A stretch of 6,562 bases of DNA from Thermoleophilia bacterium. GTDB lineage: Bacteria > Actinomycetota > Thermoleophilia > Gaiellales > Gaiellaceae. Made by a program: the position numbers and the translations under genes. Where the stretch lies: NCBI GenBank assembly GCA_025933895.1, contig JAICZB010000145.1:1-6562 (forward strand), in the 5' to 3' direction. Position 1 is the stretch's first letter; each line of letters begins with the position of its first letter. Shown piece after piece: positions 1 to 6,187 of this stretch. The notes under the pieces are model-generated. The model was not told the DNA's origin and did no database searches. It saw nothing but the letters and a program-made list of their open reading frames with translations.

Positions 1-719
1 ACGACGCGGGTGTTCGTGCCGCCGTTCGGGTCGGGCTCCGGCGCGGTCGAGACGACCGTGACCTGGGCCCAGCTGTCGGCGTACGCCGGGAAGGACGTGG
101 AGACGGCGAGCAGCTCGTCGCCCGCCTCGAGGCTCGCGACGGTGCCGCGGAGGAGCACCGAGCCGACCACCGAGCCGCCGGTCGCCGGTGAGAGCAGCGC
201 CGTCGTCGGCGGCAGCGTGACCTTTGTGTCCGTCTGCCCCGTGAAGGTGGACGCGGCCGCTTCCCACGTCTGGACCGAGACGCCCGGGGTCGCCGTGTTA
301 GAGAGCTGGAAGCCGGCAGGGATGGCGAGCGGCTCGCTCGGGTGCGTCTTCCGGCGGACGGCGGCGACCTGCCCGACTGCGCCGATGGCCGGCCGGGGCC
401 GGTAACCGAGCAGCGCGACGAGCCGGGTGACGCTGTCCGGCAGCTGCGCGGTGCGCAGGTAGCTCTCGTTCGCGATGCGCTCGTTGTAGAAGGTGAGGAC
501 GTCGCCGAGATACGCCCACCACTCGAGGAGCTGGAGGCCGAGATCCTCCGCGGCGGGCCGCCAGCCGAGCAGTGCGTCCTCGCCGTCGAGCGGCCGCAGG
601 AGCGCGCGCCGGAAGCCGCTGAAGTCGTCGACGCGGTAGGCGATCGCGGGCAGGCCGGGCTGGTTGGCGACCACCATCGGGTCCTGGGTCTCCTCGCACG
701 GGCAGGGCCCGGAGCTCAT
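1..719 (-). CDS. Second baseplate wedge protein, Afp12-like (3' end outside window)
   Basis: An uninterrupted minus-strand frame runs from an ATG at 719 off the left edge, giving 239 residues plus two bases. The N-terminus has a CPCEE cluster (6-10), then NQPGLPAIAYRVDDFSGF at 19-36, which fits the 'N.PGLpa.aYRv..' start of the second eCIS baseplate assembly protein. The best signature is at 62-101: LQLLEWWAYLGDVLTFYNER, IANESYLRTA, then a helix leading to LLGYRPRPAIGA. Beta-rich sequence follows (121-239). In Afp and related particles this protein pairs with the Afp11 type to form the wedge. The ATG overlaps the previous stop (ATGA) and has a strong GGAGGGAGGG upstream (GGAGG at 727-731, seven bases away). 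Homologues are usually several hundred residues longer, so most of the gene lies beyond the window. The main alternative is simply another J-type paralogue. Confidence 0.9.
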   Translation of the reverse strand, partial: MSSGPCPCEETQDPMVVANQPGLPAIAYRVDDFSGFRRALLRPLDGEDALLGWRPAAEDLGLQLLEWWAYLGDVLTFYNERIANESYLRTAQLPDSVTRLVALLGYRPRPAIGAVGQVAAVRRKTHPSEPLAIPAGFQLSNTATPGVSVQTWEAAASTFTGQTDTKVTLPPTTALLSPATGGSVVGSVLLRGTVASLEAGDELLAVSTSFPAYADSWAQVTVVSTAPEPDPNGGTNTRV

Positions 720-3142
720 TTCCCTCCCTCCACGAGCACGCGTAGCGAGCCGTCCTCGGGACGGCTCGGATCGTTGTCGACGCGCAGGATCCGGTCGGGC
801 GGAATCGCGACCGTGTCCGTGAGCTCGGCCCAATCGGGCTGCACGCCGCGCTGCCGGTACGAGACCGACGCGACGCCGCGGACGCCGTTCGCACGCTGAA
901 CCGCCGCGAGGAGGGCGCTCGCCTCGAGCGGCTCGCCGAACGTCCAGTTGTCGTGCCCGAAGAAGGCGCACAGCTGCGCGAGCACCGCGGACTCGACGTC
1001 GGAGCCGAACGCCCACGGCTCTGCGCAGACGGTGATCACGAGGTCGAGCGACGCGTACTGCGGCGCCAGGACGTAGCTCTCGTAGCCCGCGAGCCGCCGC
1101 CGGTTCAGGAGATCGGAGAGCTCCTCGAGCTCCGCGATCGAGAGGTCCTCGCGCCGGCTTGCGTCCGCTGTCGTGAACACGGTCAGCCAGCTCCCCGTCC
1201 AGCGAAACGTCGTCCCCGCCTGCCGGACCCAGGGCAGCGACTGCGCGGCCGCCACGTAGTCGCTCGTCCGCACGACGCGGAGCGGCTTCGCCTGGAACGC
1301 CTGCGGTGCGCGGTCGCGGATCTGCTGCGGCGTCTCCTCGTCGGCGCCTCCGGTCGCAGGAAACGGATTCGTGACCGAGACGACCTTTGCGGTCTGCGGA
1401 TCGCCGGGGTCGACCTGCACGATCGTGTCGGCAGGGACGTTGCCCGCCGAGCCGCCGCCGGCGAGATACGTGACGGTGAACTCCGTGCCCGGCGTGGGAG
1501 ACAGGCCGAAGACGCCGTCGCCGAACCGGATCGTGATCCCCTCGCCGTCGTAGTCGAACCACGTCTCGGCCTTGCCGACACCGACAGCGGAGTAGCGCTC
1601 GGGGGTCAGCGTGAACACCGTGTCCGCGGGCCCGGAGTCGAGCAGCCAGCGCTGCCAGCGCCACGGCCGATCCGTCCCGATGTCGGTCGGGGACTCGAGC
1701 GCGAGCTCGGGCGCCGCCACCACGGTTGCGTTCATGTCGGGATCGGTGGAGTCGACCGGCAGCCAGGAGATCTGCGTCGCGGACAGCGAGTGGAGGTACT
1801 GCGGCCTCGGATCGTCGGGCGTCCAGTCGGCCGCGGTGCGCACGACGGCCGGCATGACCGGCGGCTTCGGCGGCGGGGCGGGCGGAGGCTCGGGAATCGC
1901 GAACGTCTCGCTCGCGCGGACGCCTTGCACCGCCGGCAGGAGGTTGCCCGCGTAGTGCGTCCGCGAGAGGTCGTGCTCCAGCCGGGTCGGCGCCTGGAGG
2001 TCGATCCTCGTGAGCGGCACCGCGAAGACGGGGTCGTCCGTCTCGAGGACGGCTCCGACGACGACGACCTCGCGCACCGGGGGATCGGCCGAAGTCGGGC
2101 CCGCGGTGTCCACGAGCAGCTGCTGCCCGGCGCTCGCGTCGAGCCCGAAGCCGTGCCCGATGATCCAGATACGGGTCGCGCCGGCAGGGAGGCAGCGGCG
2201 GCTGTCGTCCCACCAGTACGGCCGCAGGTTGGCGACTCCGGCCGACGCCCAGGCGTTCCACGTCTTGCTGACGGTGTAGGTGGGGGCCTTCAGCGCGCCG
2301 GTCTCCGGATCGGCGAGCGTGCCTCCGACCTCGAACGGGATCCTCCGGCCGTCGGCCCCGAGCGCGCTGCAGCTGAGTCCGCCGTCGATCGTCGTGACGC
2401 CGTCGGCGACGTCGACCTGCAGCTGCGTTGTCGCCGCGATCGGCGGGCTCGGCTCGTAGTCGACGAGCCGGGCATGCCGCACGAGCGAGACGCGCTGGGT
2501 CGCGGTCTCGAGCGTCGCTTCCGCGGCGACGCGATCCTGGAGGTAGCTGAGCTCGTCCGCGACGGCGCTCAGCGCTTCCATCACCATCATCCCGACGTCG
2601 GCTTCCGAGCGCTCGACCCAGAACGGATAGCGCAGCCGCGAGAAGTCGGACAGCGCCTGCGTGAAGCTCGCGAAGTCCTTCGCGCGGTAGTCGATCGACA
2701 CCGGCTCGCCGTCGGGCGGCGGGCAGTCCACCGTCGACGGCCCGCAGTCGAGGTCGCTCGGGCAGTTGGCCTTGAAGCTGAACGGAACCGCGTCGAAGTA
2801 CGGGTCGAGCGCGGTGCTGTCGATCGTGAGCGTGTACGTGGAGAAGTCGCCCGGCGCGGCGACCCCGAGGTTGAGGATCGGCCGGCCGTCCGCGTCGGCC
2901 GACCACGCCGTCGACTCGTCGATCGGGAGCACCGAGACGGAGCCGATCGTCTCGCCGCCGCAGATGGTCACGGGCTCCGTCGCGGCGAGCGTGCCCGCGA
3001 CCGGCGCGGTCGTCAGGAAGTGGACGCGAAGCTGCGTCTGGTCGGCGCTCGCCACCTCGACGTAGTCGATGCCGTTCCACGTCGGCGTCGTCTGCCCCGC
3101 GAGCAGGAACTGGAGGCGGTCGCGTGCCGGATCGACGCTCAA
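716..3142 (-). CDS. Large baseplate wedge protein (putative baseplate assembly protein, baseplate J / Afp11-like)
   Basis: This 808-residue protein is of the eCIS 'putative baseplate assembly protein' type, forming the wedge ring around the hub. Residues 1-125 are a beta-rich N-terminal domain beginning near NGIDYVEV. A cysteine motif, CPSDLDCGPSTVDC, spans 127-140. The most recognisable block is at 149-230: IDYRAKDFASFTQAL, then WVERSEADVGMMVMEAL, VADELSYLQDRVAAEATLET and SLVRHARLVDYEPSPP. A polyproline linker lies at 418-431. Residues 525-580 (FDYDGEGITIRFGDGVFG, then AGGGSAGNVPADTI) are the J-like core, and 600-800 (ETPQQIRDRAPQAF, VRTSDYVAAAQ, ending near VAIPPDRILRVDN) is the J-like C-terminal region. 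The start is TTG at 3142, inside the gp25 stop (TTGA); GGTGA at 3150-3154 sits seven bases upstream and the N-terminal homology begins just after. Length fits the family. Confidence 0.92.
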   Translation of the reverse strand: MSVDPARDRLQFLLAGQTTPTWNGIDYVEVASADQTQLRVHFLTTAPVAGTLAATEPVTICGGETIGSVSVLPIDESTAWSADADGRPILNLGVAAPGDFSTYTLTIDSTALDPYFDAVPFSFKANCPSDLDCGPSTVDCPPPDGEPVSIDYRAKDFASFTQALSDFSRLRYPFWVERSEADVGMMVMEALSAVADELSYLQDRVAAEATLETATQRVSLVRHARLVDYEPSPPIAATTQLQVDVADGVTTIDGGLSCSALGADGRRIPFEVGGTLADPETGALKAPTYTVSKTWNAWASAGVANLRPYWWDDSRRCLPAGATRIWIIGHGFGLDASAGQQLLVDTAGPTSADPPVREVVVVGAVLETDDPVFAVPLTRIDLQAPTRLEHDLSRTHYAGNLLPAVQGVRASETFAIPEPPPAPPPKPPVMPAVVRTAADWTPDDPRPQYLHSLSATQISWLPVDSTDPDMNATVVAAPELALESPTDIGTDRPWRWQRWLLDSGPADTVFTLTPERYSAVGVGKAETWFDYDGEGITIRFGDGVFGLSPTPGTEFTVTYLAGGGSAGNVPADTIVQVDPGDPQTAKVVSVTNPFPATGGADEETPQQIRDRAPQAFQAKPLRVVRTSDYVAAAQSLPWVRQAGTTFRWTGSWLTVFTTADASRREDLSIAELEELSDLLNRRRLAGYESYVLAPQYASLDLVITVCAEPWAFGSDVESAVLAQLCAFFGHDNWTFGEPLEASALLAAVQRANGVRGVASVSYRQRGVQPDWAELTDTVAIPPDRILRVDNDPSRPEDGSLRVLVEGGK
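727..731 (-). promoter_or_regulatory. Strong ribosome binding site for the second wedge gene
   Basis: GGAGG, extended to GGAGGGAGGG on the minus strand (722-731), lies seven bases before the ATG at 719, inside the last codons of the large wedge gene. It is the most purine-rich initiation site in the window. Confidence 0.75.
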
Positions 3143-3537
3143 ACCAGCGTCACCGTCGTCCGGGAGCTCGTCTGCGTGTCCACGAGCGTGTACGAGACCG
3201 TCACCTGCACCGTGCCCGGCTCGAGCGCCGCATTCGTCTGGCTCGTCTCGACGTGGACGCTCGTCACGTCGACGATGCCGGCCAGCCAGCGCCCGAGCGC
3301 CTGCGTGACCTGGATCTGGAGCGACGCCTTCAGGGAGTCCGTCATCGGCGCGAACACGAGGGTGCGCAGGCCGCAGCCGAATTGCGGCAGATCGACGCGC
3401 TCGCCCGGCGAGGTCAGGAGAATCTGCTCGACCATCTGCTCGACGTGCGCCGCGTACGGAGCCTGCGCGGCCTGCTGCGAGCCGCCGTCGATCCGGAGCG
3501 GATACGCGTAGTCGCGGCGGCCGGAGACGAAGCTCAT
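3139..3537 (-). CDS. gp25-like baseplate wedge / sheath initiator (Afp9-like)
   Basis: This 132-residue protein belongs to the GPW/gp25 family. In T4, Afp and related particles, gp25 plugs into the inner baseplate and provides the first strand-exchange site on which the sheath polymerises. The signature is clear: HVEQMVEQILLTSPGERVDL at 31-50, then PQFGCGLRTLVFAPMTDSL at 51-69. This matches the family core 'lt.PGER...P.fG.gL...vF.p'. A helix (70-87) and a beta hairpin carrying VHVETSQ and VQVTVSYTLVD (94-120) complete the fold. Length is typical for the family. The ATG at 3537 overlaps the spike stop (TGATG) and has AGGTGA at 3542-3547. The stop overlaps the next gene's TTG start. In Afp the next gene would be a PAAR tip protein; here it is the large wedge protein instead. 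Confidence 0.92.
   Translation of the reverse strand: MSFVSGRRDYAYPLRIDGGSQQAAQAPYAAHVEQMVEQILLTSPGERVDLPQFGCGLRTLVFAPMTDSLKASLQIQVTQALGRWLAGIVDVTSVHVETSQTNAALEPGTVQVTVSYTLVDTQTSSRTTVTLV
3150..3154 (-). promoter_or_regulatory. Weak ribosome binding site for the TTG-started wedge gene
   Basis: GGTGA on the minus strand, seven bases before the TTG at 3142. The site is weak and the start codon is a poor one, so efficient initiation probably relies on ribosomes finishing the gp25-like gene at the overlapping TTGA. Confidence 0.45.
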
Positions 3538-4076
3538 CACGTCACCTGGAGAGCGCCGTTGTTGACGGAGACACTCGAGCTCGAGACGACGACCTGCTCG
3601 CCGCCGTTGCCGAGCGTGATGCCCGAGCTGTCCAGCGTGAGCGTGTTGCCGTTGGAGTCGGTGATCGTCAGCGATCCGCCTCCGTCGTCGAACTTCAGCT
3701 CGAACGGGGACACGGTCGAGATCACCTTCACGTTGGGCGCGACGTCCGCGGGCAGCTCGCTCGAGCGCCAGTAGCAGCCGACCCACACCGGGTACGACAC
3801 GTCGCCTCCCTCGAACTCGATCCAGACGCCGCTCCCGACCTCGGGCAGGAACGCGATCCCGACGTTGTCGCCGGCGTAGGGCACGCACGGCATCGCCCAG
3901 CCGCTGTCCACATCGCCGAAGACGGCCGGCACCTGCGCCTTGATCCGCCCGAGGCTGCTCGGGTCGTCGTTGTCGGTCACGACCCCGCGGTAGAGGCCGT
4001 AGAAGCGCGTGCGGACGTGGTCGACGAGGTCGGCGAGTGCGCGATCCGGCACGAGCGAGGGCGTCCCGGACGACAT
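3537..4076 (-). CDS. Baseplate spike protein with gp5-type OB fold (Phage_base_V)
   Basis: This 179-residue spike protein follows the hub gene directly. Residues about 23-105 form the gp5/Phage_base_V OB fold: YRGVVTDNDDPSSLGRIKAQVP, then the MPCVPYAGDN segment, LPEVGSGVWIEFEGGD, and PVWVGCYW closing the barrel. Residues about 127-179 are a beta-rich needle: SLTITDSNGNTLTLDSSGI with the 'GN.ITL...GI' pattern seen in gp5 and VgrG spikes, then VVVSSSSVSVNNGALQVT. There is no lysozyme domain as in T4 gp5 and no PAAR domain. The protein should trimerise under the hub and pierce the target envelope. The ATG at 4076 is chosen because homology starts there and it overlaps the hub stop (TGATG); no good ribosome binding site precedes it, so reinitiation after the hub is likely. 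The frame is open far upstream, but that is a shadow of the hub gene. Confidence 0.88.
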   Translation of the reverse strand: MSSGTPSLVPDRALADLVDHVRTRFYGLYRGVVTDNDDPSSLGRIKAQVPAVFGDVDSGWAMPCVPYAGDNVGIAFLPEVGSGVWIEFEGGDVSYPVWVGCYWRSSELPADVAPNVKVISTVSPFELKFDDGGGSLTITDSNGNTLTLDSSGITLGNGGEQVVVSSSSVSVNNGALQVT

Positions 4077-5206
4077 CACAGGCCGCCCGGCAGGCCACCC
4101 GGCAGGCCACCCGCGGGCGCCGGGCCCATCGCGTTCCGCATCAAAGTGAACTGGAAGGCGACGAGGTCGACGGTGATCCGCGTCCGCACGTCCCAGACGA
4201 GCCAGTTGCCGGACTGCAGGCTCCCGGCCCCTTCGATCGTCACGACCGAGCCGGCGCGCAGCACCGCGCCGAGCCGGTCGACGTTCGTCTCTCCGTGGCA
4301 CCGCACGAACCAGCCCGCATCTCGGAGCGTCGCCGCGGTTCGCTGCGTGAGCTCGGGCGCGTCGGCGGTCGCCGTCAGCACGAGCGTGCTCGTCTGGCCG
4401 GCGTACGTCGGGTAGTCGCGTGCGTCGAGCGGGGCCAGACCGCTGTCCGTCGAGTCGCCCGGAACGCTGCTCTCCGAGTCGTCGTCGAGCGGCACCTGAC
4501 TCGCGTCGACCGCGGTGGGACGCATGACGTCCCAGTCGAAGTCGAGCGAGTCCACGGACCACGTCTCCGGGTCGACGAGCGAGATCGTGGCCGCCGGCGT
4601 GCCGTCAACCGCCGGAGAGACGAAGTACCCGGTGCGCACGCCGGGCGTGTCGGTGCACCCGACACGGCAGAGCTTGCCGTTGCGTCGCGCGAGGCCGCGC
4701 AGGAAGCGGAGGTCGGTCGCCCGCTGGAACAGGCTGTGCGCGTCGTCGTCGTGCACGGGCGAGTCGTCGTCGTTGTTGCCGTCGGCGGGGACGAACCCGT
4801 AGTTCGCGAAGATCGCGGTCGCCACGTCGCCGTCCGTCATGCCGGACCATTCGCGAACCGTGTCGCTGACGTTCATCAGCCAGGAGGCGTCCTCGGCCCA
4901 GATCTCGATCGTCGAGGCCCCCGAGGTGCGATCCAGATGCAGCTTCCAGGCCAGGACGTACCCGTCGAAGATGCACTCGCTCGCGCGGCCCGCCGGCGTG
5001 ACGACGACGGAGACGTTCGTGCTCGGCTCGAACATCCCGTCACCGACGTACTGGAGGTCGCCGGCGGAGGTGCGGTTCACCGGCAAGCGCATCACGAGCG
5101 ATCCGGGGCCGTCCGCCCGCTCCTCCACCTCCAGGGCCTGGATCGCGTCGTAGAAGTCGGCGGGGACAGGCACGCCGCCGAGCGAGAGCTGCACGGTCGC
5201 CGTCAC
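4076..5206 (-). CDS. Baseplate hub protein (phage late control D / gp27 / Afp8 N-terminal-like)
   Basis: This is a 376-residue hub protein of the gpD/VgrG-N family, expected to form the trimeric ring that joins tube to spike. Visible features are an N-terminal beta domain (VQLSLGGVPVPADFYDAI, then EVEERADGPGSLVMRLPV), a second barrel region with FDGYVLAWKLHLD at 80-92 and STIEIWAEDASWLMN at 98-112, and a helix 'GDVATAIFANYGFVP' (126-140). This is followed by HSLFQRATDLRFLRGLARRNG (157-177), the segment typical of gpD proteins. A C-terminal beta domain (about 270-358) follows. Two acidic loops stand out, NNDDDSPVHDDD at 144-155 and DDDSESSVPGD at 241-251. The tail ends in a GGLP repeat. The OB/spike part of VgrG is absent and is encoded by the next gene. 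The GTG start has GGGGAG at 5212-5217; an overlapping TGATG joins the stop to the spike gene. Confidence 0.88.
   Translation of the reverse strand: MTATVQLSLGGVPVPADFYDAIQALEVEERADGPGSLVMRLPVNRTSAGDLQYVGDGMFEPSTNVSVVVTPAGRASECIFDGYVLAWKLHLDRTSGASTIEIWAEDASWLMNVSDTVREWSGMTDGDVATAIFANYGFVPADGNNDDDSPVHDDDAHSLFQRATDLRFLRGLARRNGKLCRVGCTDTPGVRTGYFVSPAVDGTPAATISLVDPETWSVDSLDFDWDVMRPTAVDASQVPLDDDSESSVPGDSTDSGLAPLDARDYPTYAGQTSTLVLTATADAPELTQRTAATLRDAGWFVRCHGETNVDRLGAVLRAGSVVTIEGAGSLQSGNWLVWDVRTRITVDLVAFQFTLMRNAMGPAPAGGLPGGLPGGL
4079..4111 (-). repeat. Short tandem repeat encoding the GGLP tail of the hub protein
   Basis: Two exact 12-base units (GGTGGCCTGCCG on the coding strand) are followed by a third, partial and slightly changed unit (GGCGGCCTG), ending at the stop codon. 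They encode GGLPGGLPGGL, the last eleven residues of the hub. The unit length is a multiple of three, so copy-number change would keep the frame. Confidence 0.85.
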
Positions 5207-5207
5207 G

Positions 5208-5483
5208 TCAGCTCCCCACGGCGGGGATTCCGATCAGCGCCCGCGCCTCTAGGGCGCCCGCTACCGGCGCGTTGTTCGCATCGCAGATCCGCCAGAACCC
5301 GGTCGGATCGTTCAGGTACCGCACCGCGAGCAGGTCGAGCCGGTCGCCGACCGCACGCGGGTGGTAGCCGATCGGTGCCGGCGAGCGCGGTCCGGGAACG
5401 ACGAGCGCGGTCACGACCGCGCCTCCCGGCAGGACCGCCTGGTACGTCGCCGCGGTGTGGTACCGGCTCGCGGACGGGAACAT
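5208..5483 (-). CDS. LysM-like baseplate/tube linker protein
   Basis: This is a 91-residue protein whose C-terminal half (about 41-89) has the LysM-like pattern of CIS and T4 gp53-type proteins: GDRLDLLAVRYLNDPTGFWRICDANN, then a final hydrophobic IGIPAV. In phage and eCIS baseplates such domains pack at the base of the tube as structural parts and need not bind peptidoglycan. The first 40 residues (RYHTAATYQAVLPGG and following) form a short beta-rich arm. The ATG at 5483 is the only sensible start: the frame runs far upstream, but inside the adaptor gene in another frame, and the upstream residues are arginine/alanine-rich shadow sequence. The start overlaps the adaptor stop as TGATG, and the stop lies one base from the hub GTG. 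In several eCIS loci this domain is fused to the C-terminus of the adaptor; here it is a separate gene. Confidence 0.85.
   Translation of the reverse strand: MFPSASRYHTAATYQAVLPGGAVVTALVVPGPRSPAPIGYHPRAVGDRLDLLAVRYLNDPTGFWRICDANNAPVAGALEARALIGIPAVGS
5212..5217 (-). promoter_or_regulatory. Ribosome binding site for the hub gene
   Basis: GGGGAG on the minus strand, five bases before the GTG at 5206 and overlapping the last codons of the LysM-like gene. It supports the GTG start; translation from there gives the expected gpD-like N-terminus. Confidence 0.65.
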
Positions 5484-6187
5484 CAGAAGATCCCCGCCAG
5501 CGAGGCCGCGGCGTTCCCAAGGTTGGCCACCGCACCGACCTGCCGGACGCCGAGCGTGTACGTGTAGGCGACGGTGGCGAGACTCGACAGGGTGTCGTTG
5601 TCGGCCTTCGCCGCCTGCAGCTCCGCAGGTGTGAGCACGCGGAGCTTGAGCTGCACCTCCGCGTGCGTCGGATTCAATGCGCTGTCGTAGAGCTTCTCGA
5701 CGATCGAGAGCGCGGTCAGACGGACGGGGAGAATCCGGAACGGCCCCCAGACGAACAGACAGACGGGGATCGTCGACTCGGGCACGGTGCGCGTGACCGG
5801 CGGCGTGCCGCCGCCGAGCCCGAGGGCGGCCGACGCCATCCCGAGCAGCTGCCCCATCGAGTTGCCGCCGACGGGATAGAGGAGCATCTCGAGCGCGGCC
5901 AGCCGCGTGTAGACGCCGGAGACCTCGCCGAGCTGCGCGCTGACGGGGACGTCGTCGGCGATGTCCTGGCTCGAGTCGAAGATGACGGTGAGGGAGAAGT
6001 CCTCCCCCGGCATCCCGGGGACCGCGAGCGGGTTCCCGGCCTGCGTGCTGCCCGTGGACGCTCCCTGGTCGGGCTGGTTCCACGTGTGCGTCAGGCTCTC
6101 GGGGTTGTACTGGAACACGGTGACGTTCGGCACCGGCACGAGGAACGTCGGCGTGAAGGCGACGAGGGCGCCCTTGAGCAGCGTCAT
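5483..6187 (-). CDS. Contractile injection system tube-baseplate adaptor protein (CIS_tube family, Afp7-like)
   Basis: This 234-residue protein matches the eCIS adaptor that sits between the inner tube and the hub. Family hallmarks are visible: VTVFQYNPESLTHTW near residues 22-36 (the 'FQYNP.SL' signature), DFSLTVIFDSSQD at 63-75, a helix ending LAALEMLLYPVG at 97-107, then PVCLFVWGPFRILPVRL at 141-157 and LNPTHAEVQLKLRVLTPAEL at 171-190. A glycine/alanine-rich stretch (about 108-130) separates the two halves. The tail (210-234) is hydrophobic and contains no LysM domain; that domain is the next gene. The ATG at 6187 has a GGAGG at 6195-6199, seven bases upstream, and overlaps the previous stop (ATGA). 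The stop overlaps the LysM gene start (TGATG). The identification as a CIS adaptor is firm; the exact place in the particle follows from Afp7/T4 gp53-gp54-type homologues. Confidence 0.9.
   Translation of the reverse strand: MTLLKGALVAFTPTFLVPVPNVTVFQYNPESLTHTWNQPDQGASTGSTQAGNPLAVPGMPGEDFSLTVIFDSSQDIADDVPVSAQLGEVSGVYTRLAALEMLLYPVGGNSMGQLLGMASAALGLGGGTPPVTRTVPESTIPVCLFVWGPFRILPVRLTALSIVEKLYDSALNPTHAEVQLKLRVLTPAELQAAKADNDTLSSLATVAYTYTLGVRQVGAVANLGNAAASLAGIF

Noticed and set aside
298..894. 198-residue minus-strand open frame
   Set aside because: It is in a different frame from the wedge genes and spans their junction. It is arginine/alanine-rich, and the frame beginning at 719 carries the family motifs.
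953..3511. 852-residue open frame on the plus strand
   Set aside because: It lies opposite the large wedge and gp25-like genes, is dominated by arginine, alanine and aspartate runs, and has no recognisable domain. The minus-strand frame has clear homology, so this is an antisense shadow typical of GC-rich DNA.
3124..3774. 216-residue plus-strand open frame opposite gp25 and spike genes
   Set aside because: Antisense shadow: no domain, biased composition, and it straddles two genes with strong family signatures.
4077..4562. N-terminal extension of the spike frame
   Set aside because: The frame is open upstream of 4076 but overlaps the hub gene, reads as arginine-rich shadow sequence, and the homology begins at the ATG at 4076.
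5484..6083. N-terminal extension of the LysM-like frame
   Set aside because: The upstream part overlaps the adaptor gene in another frame and is arginine/alanine-rich; the ATG at 5483 overlapping the adaptor stop is the likely start.
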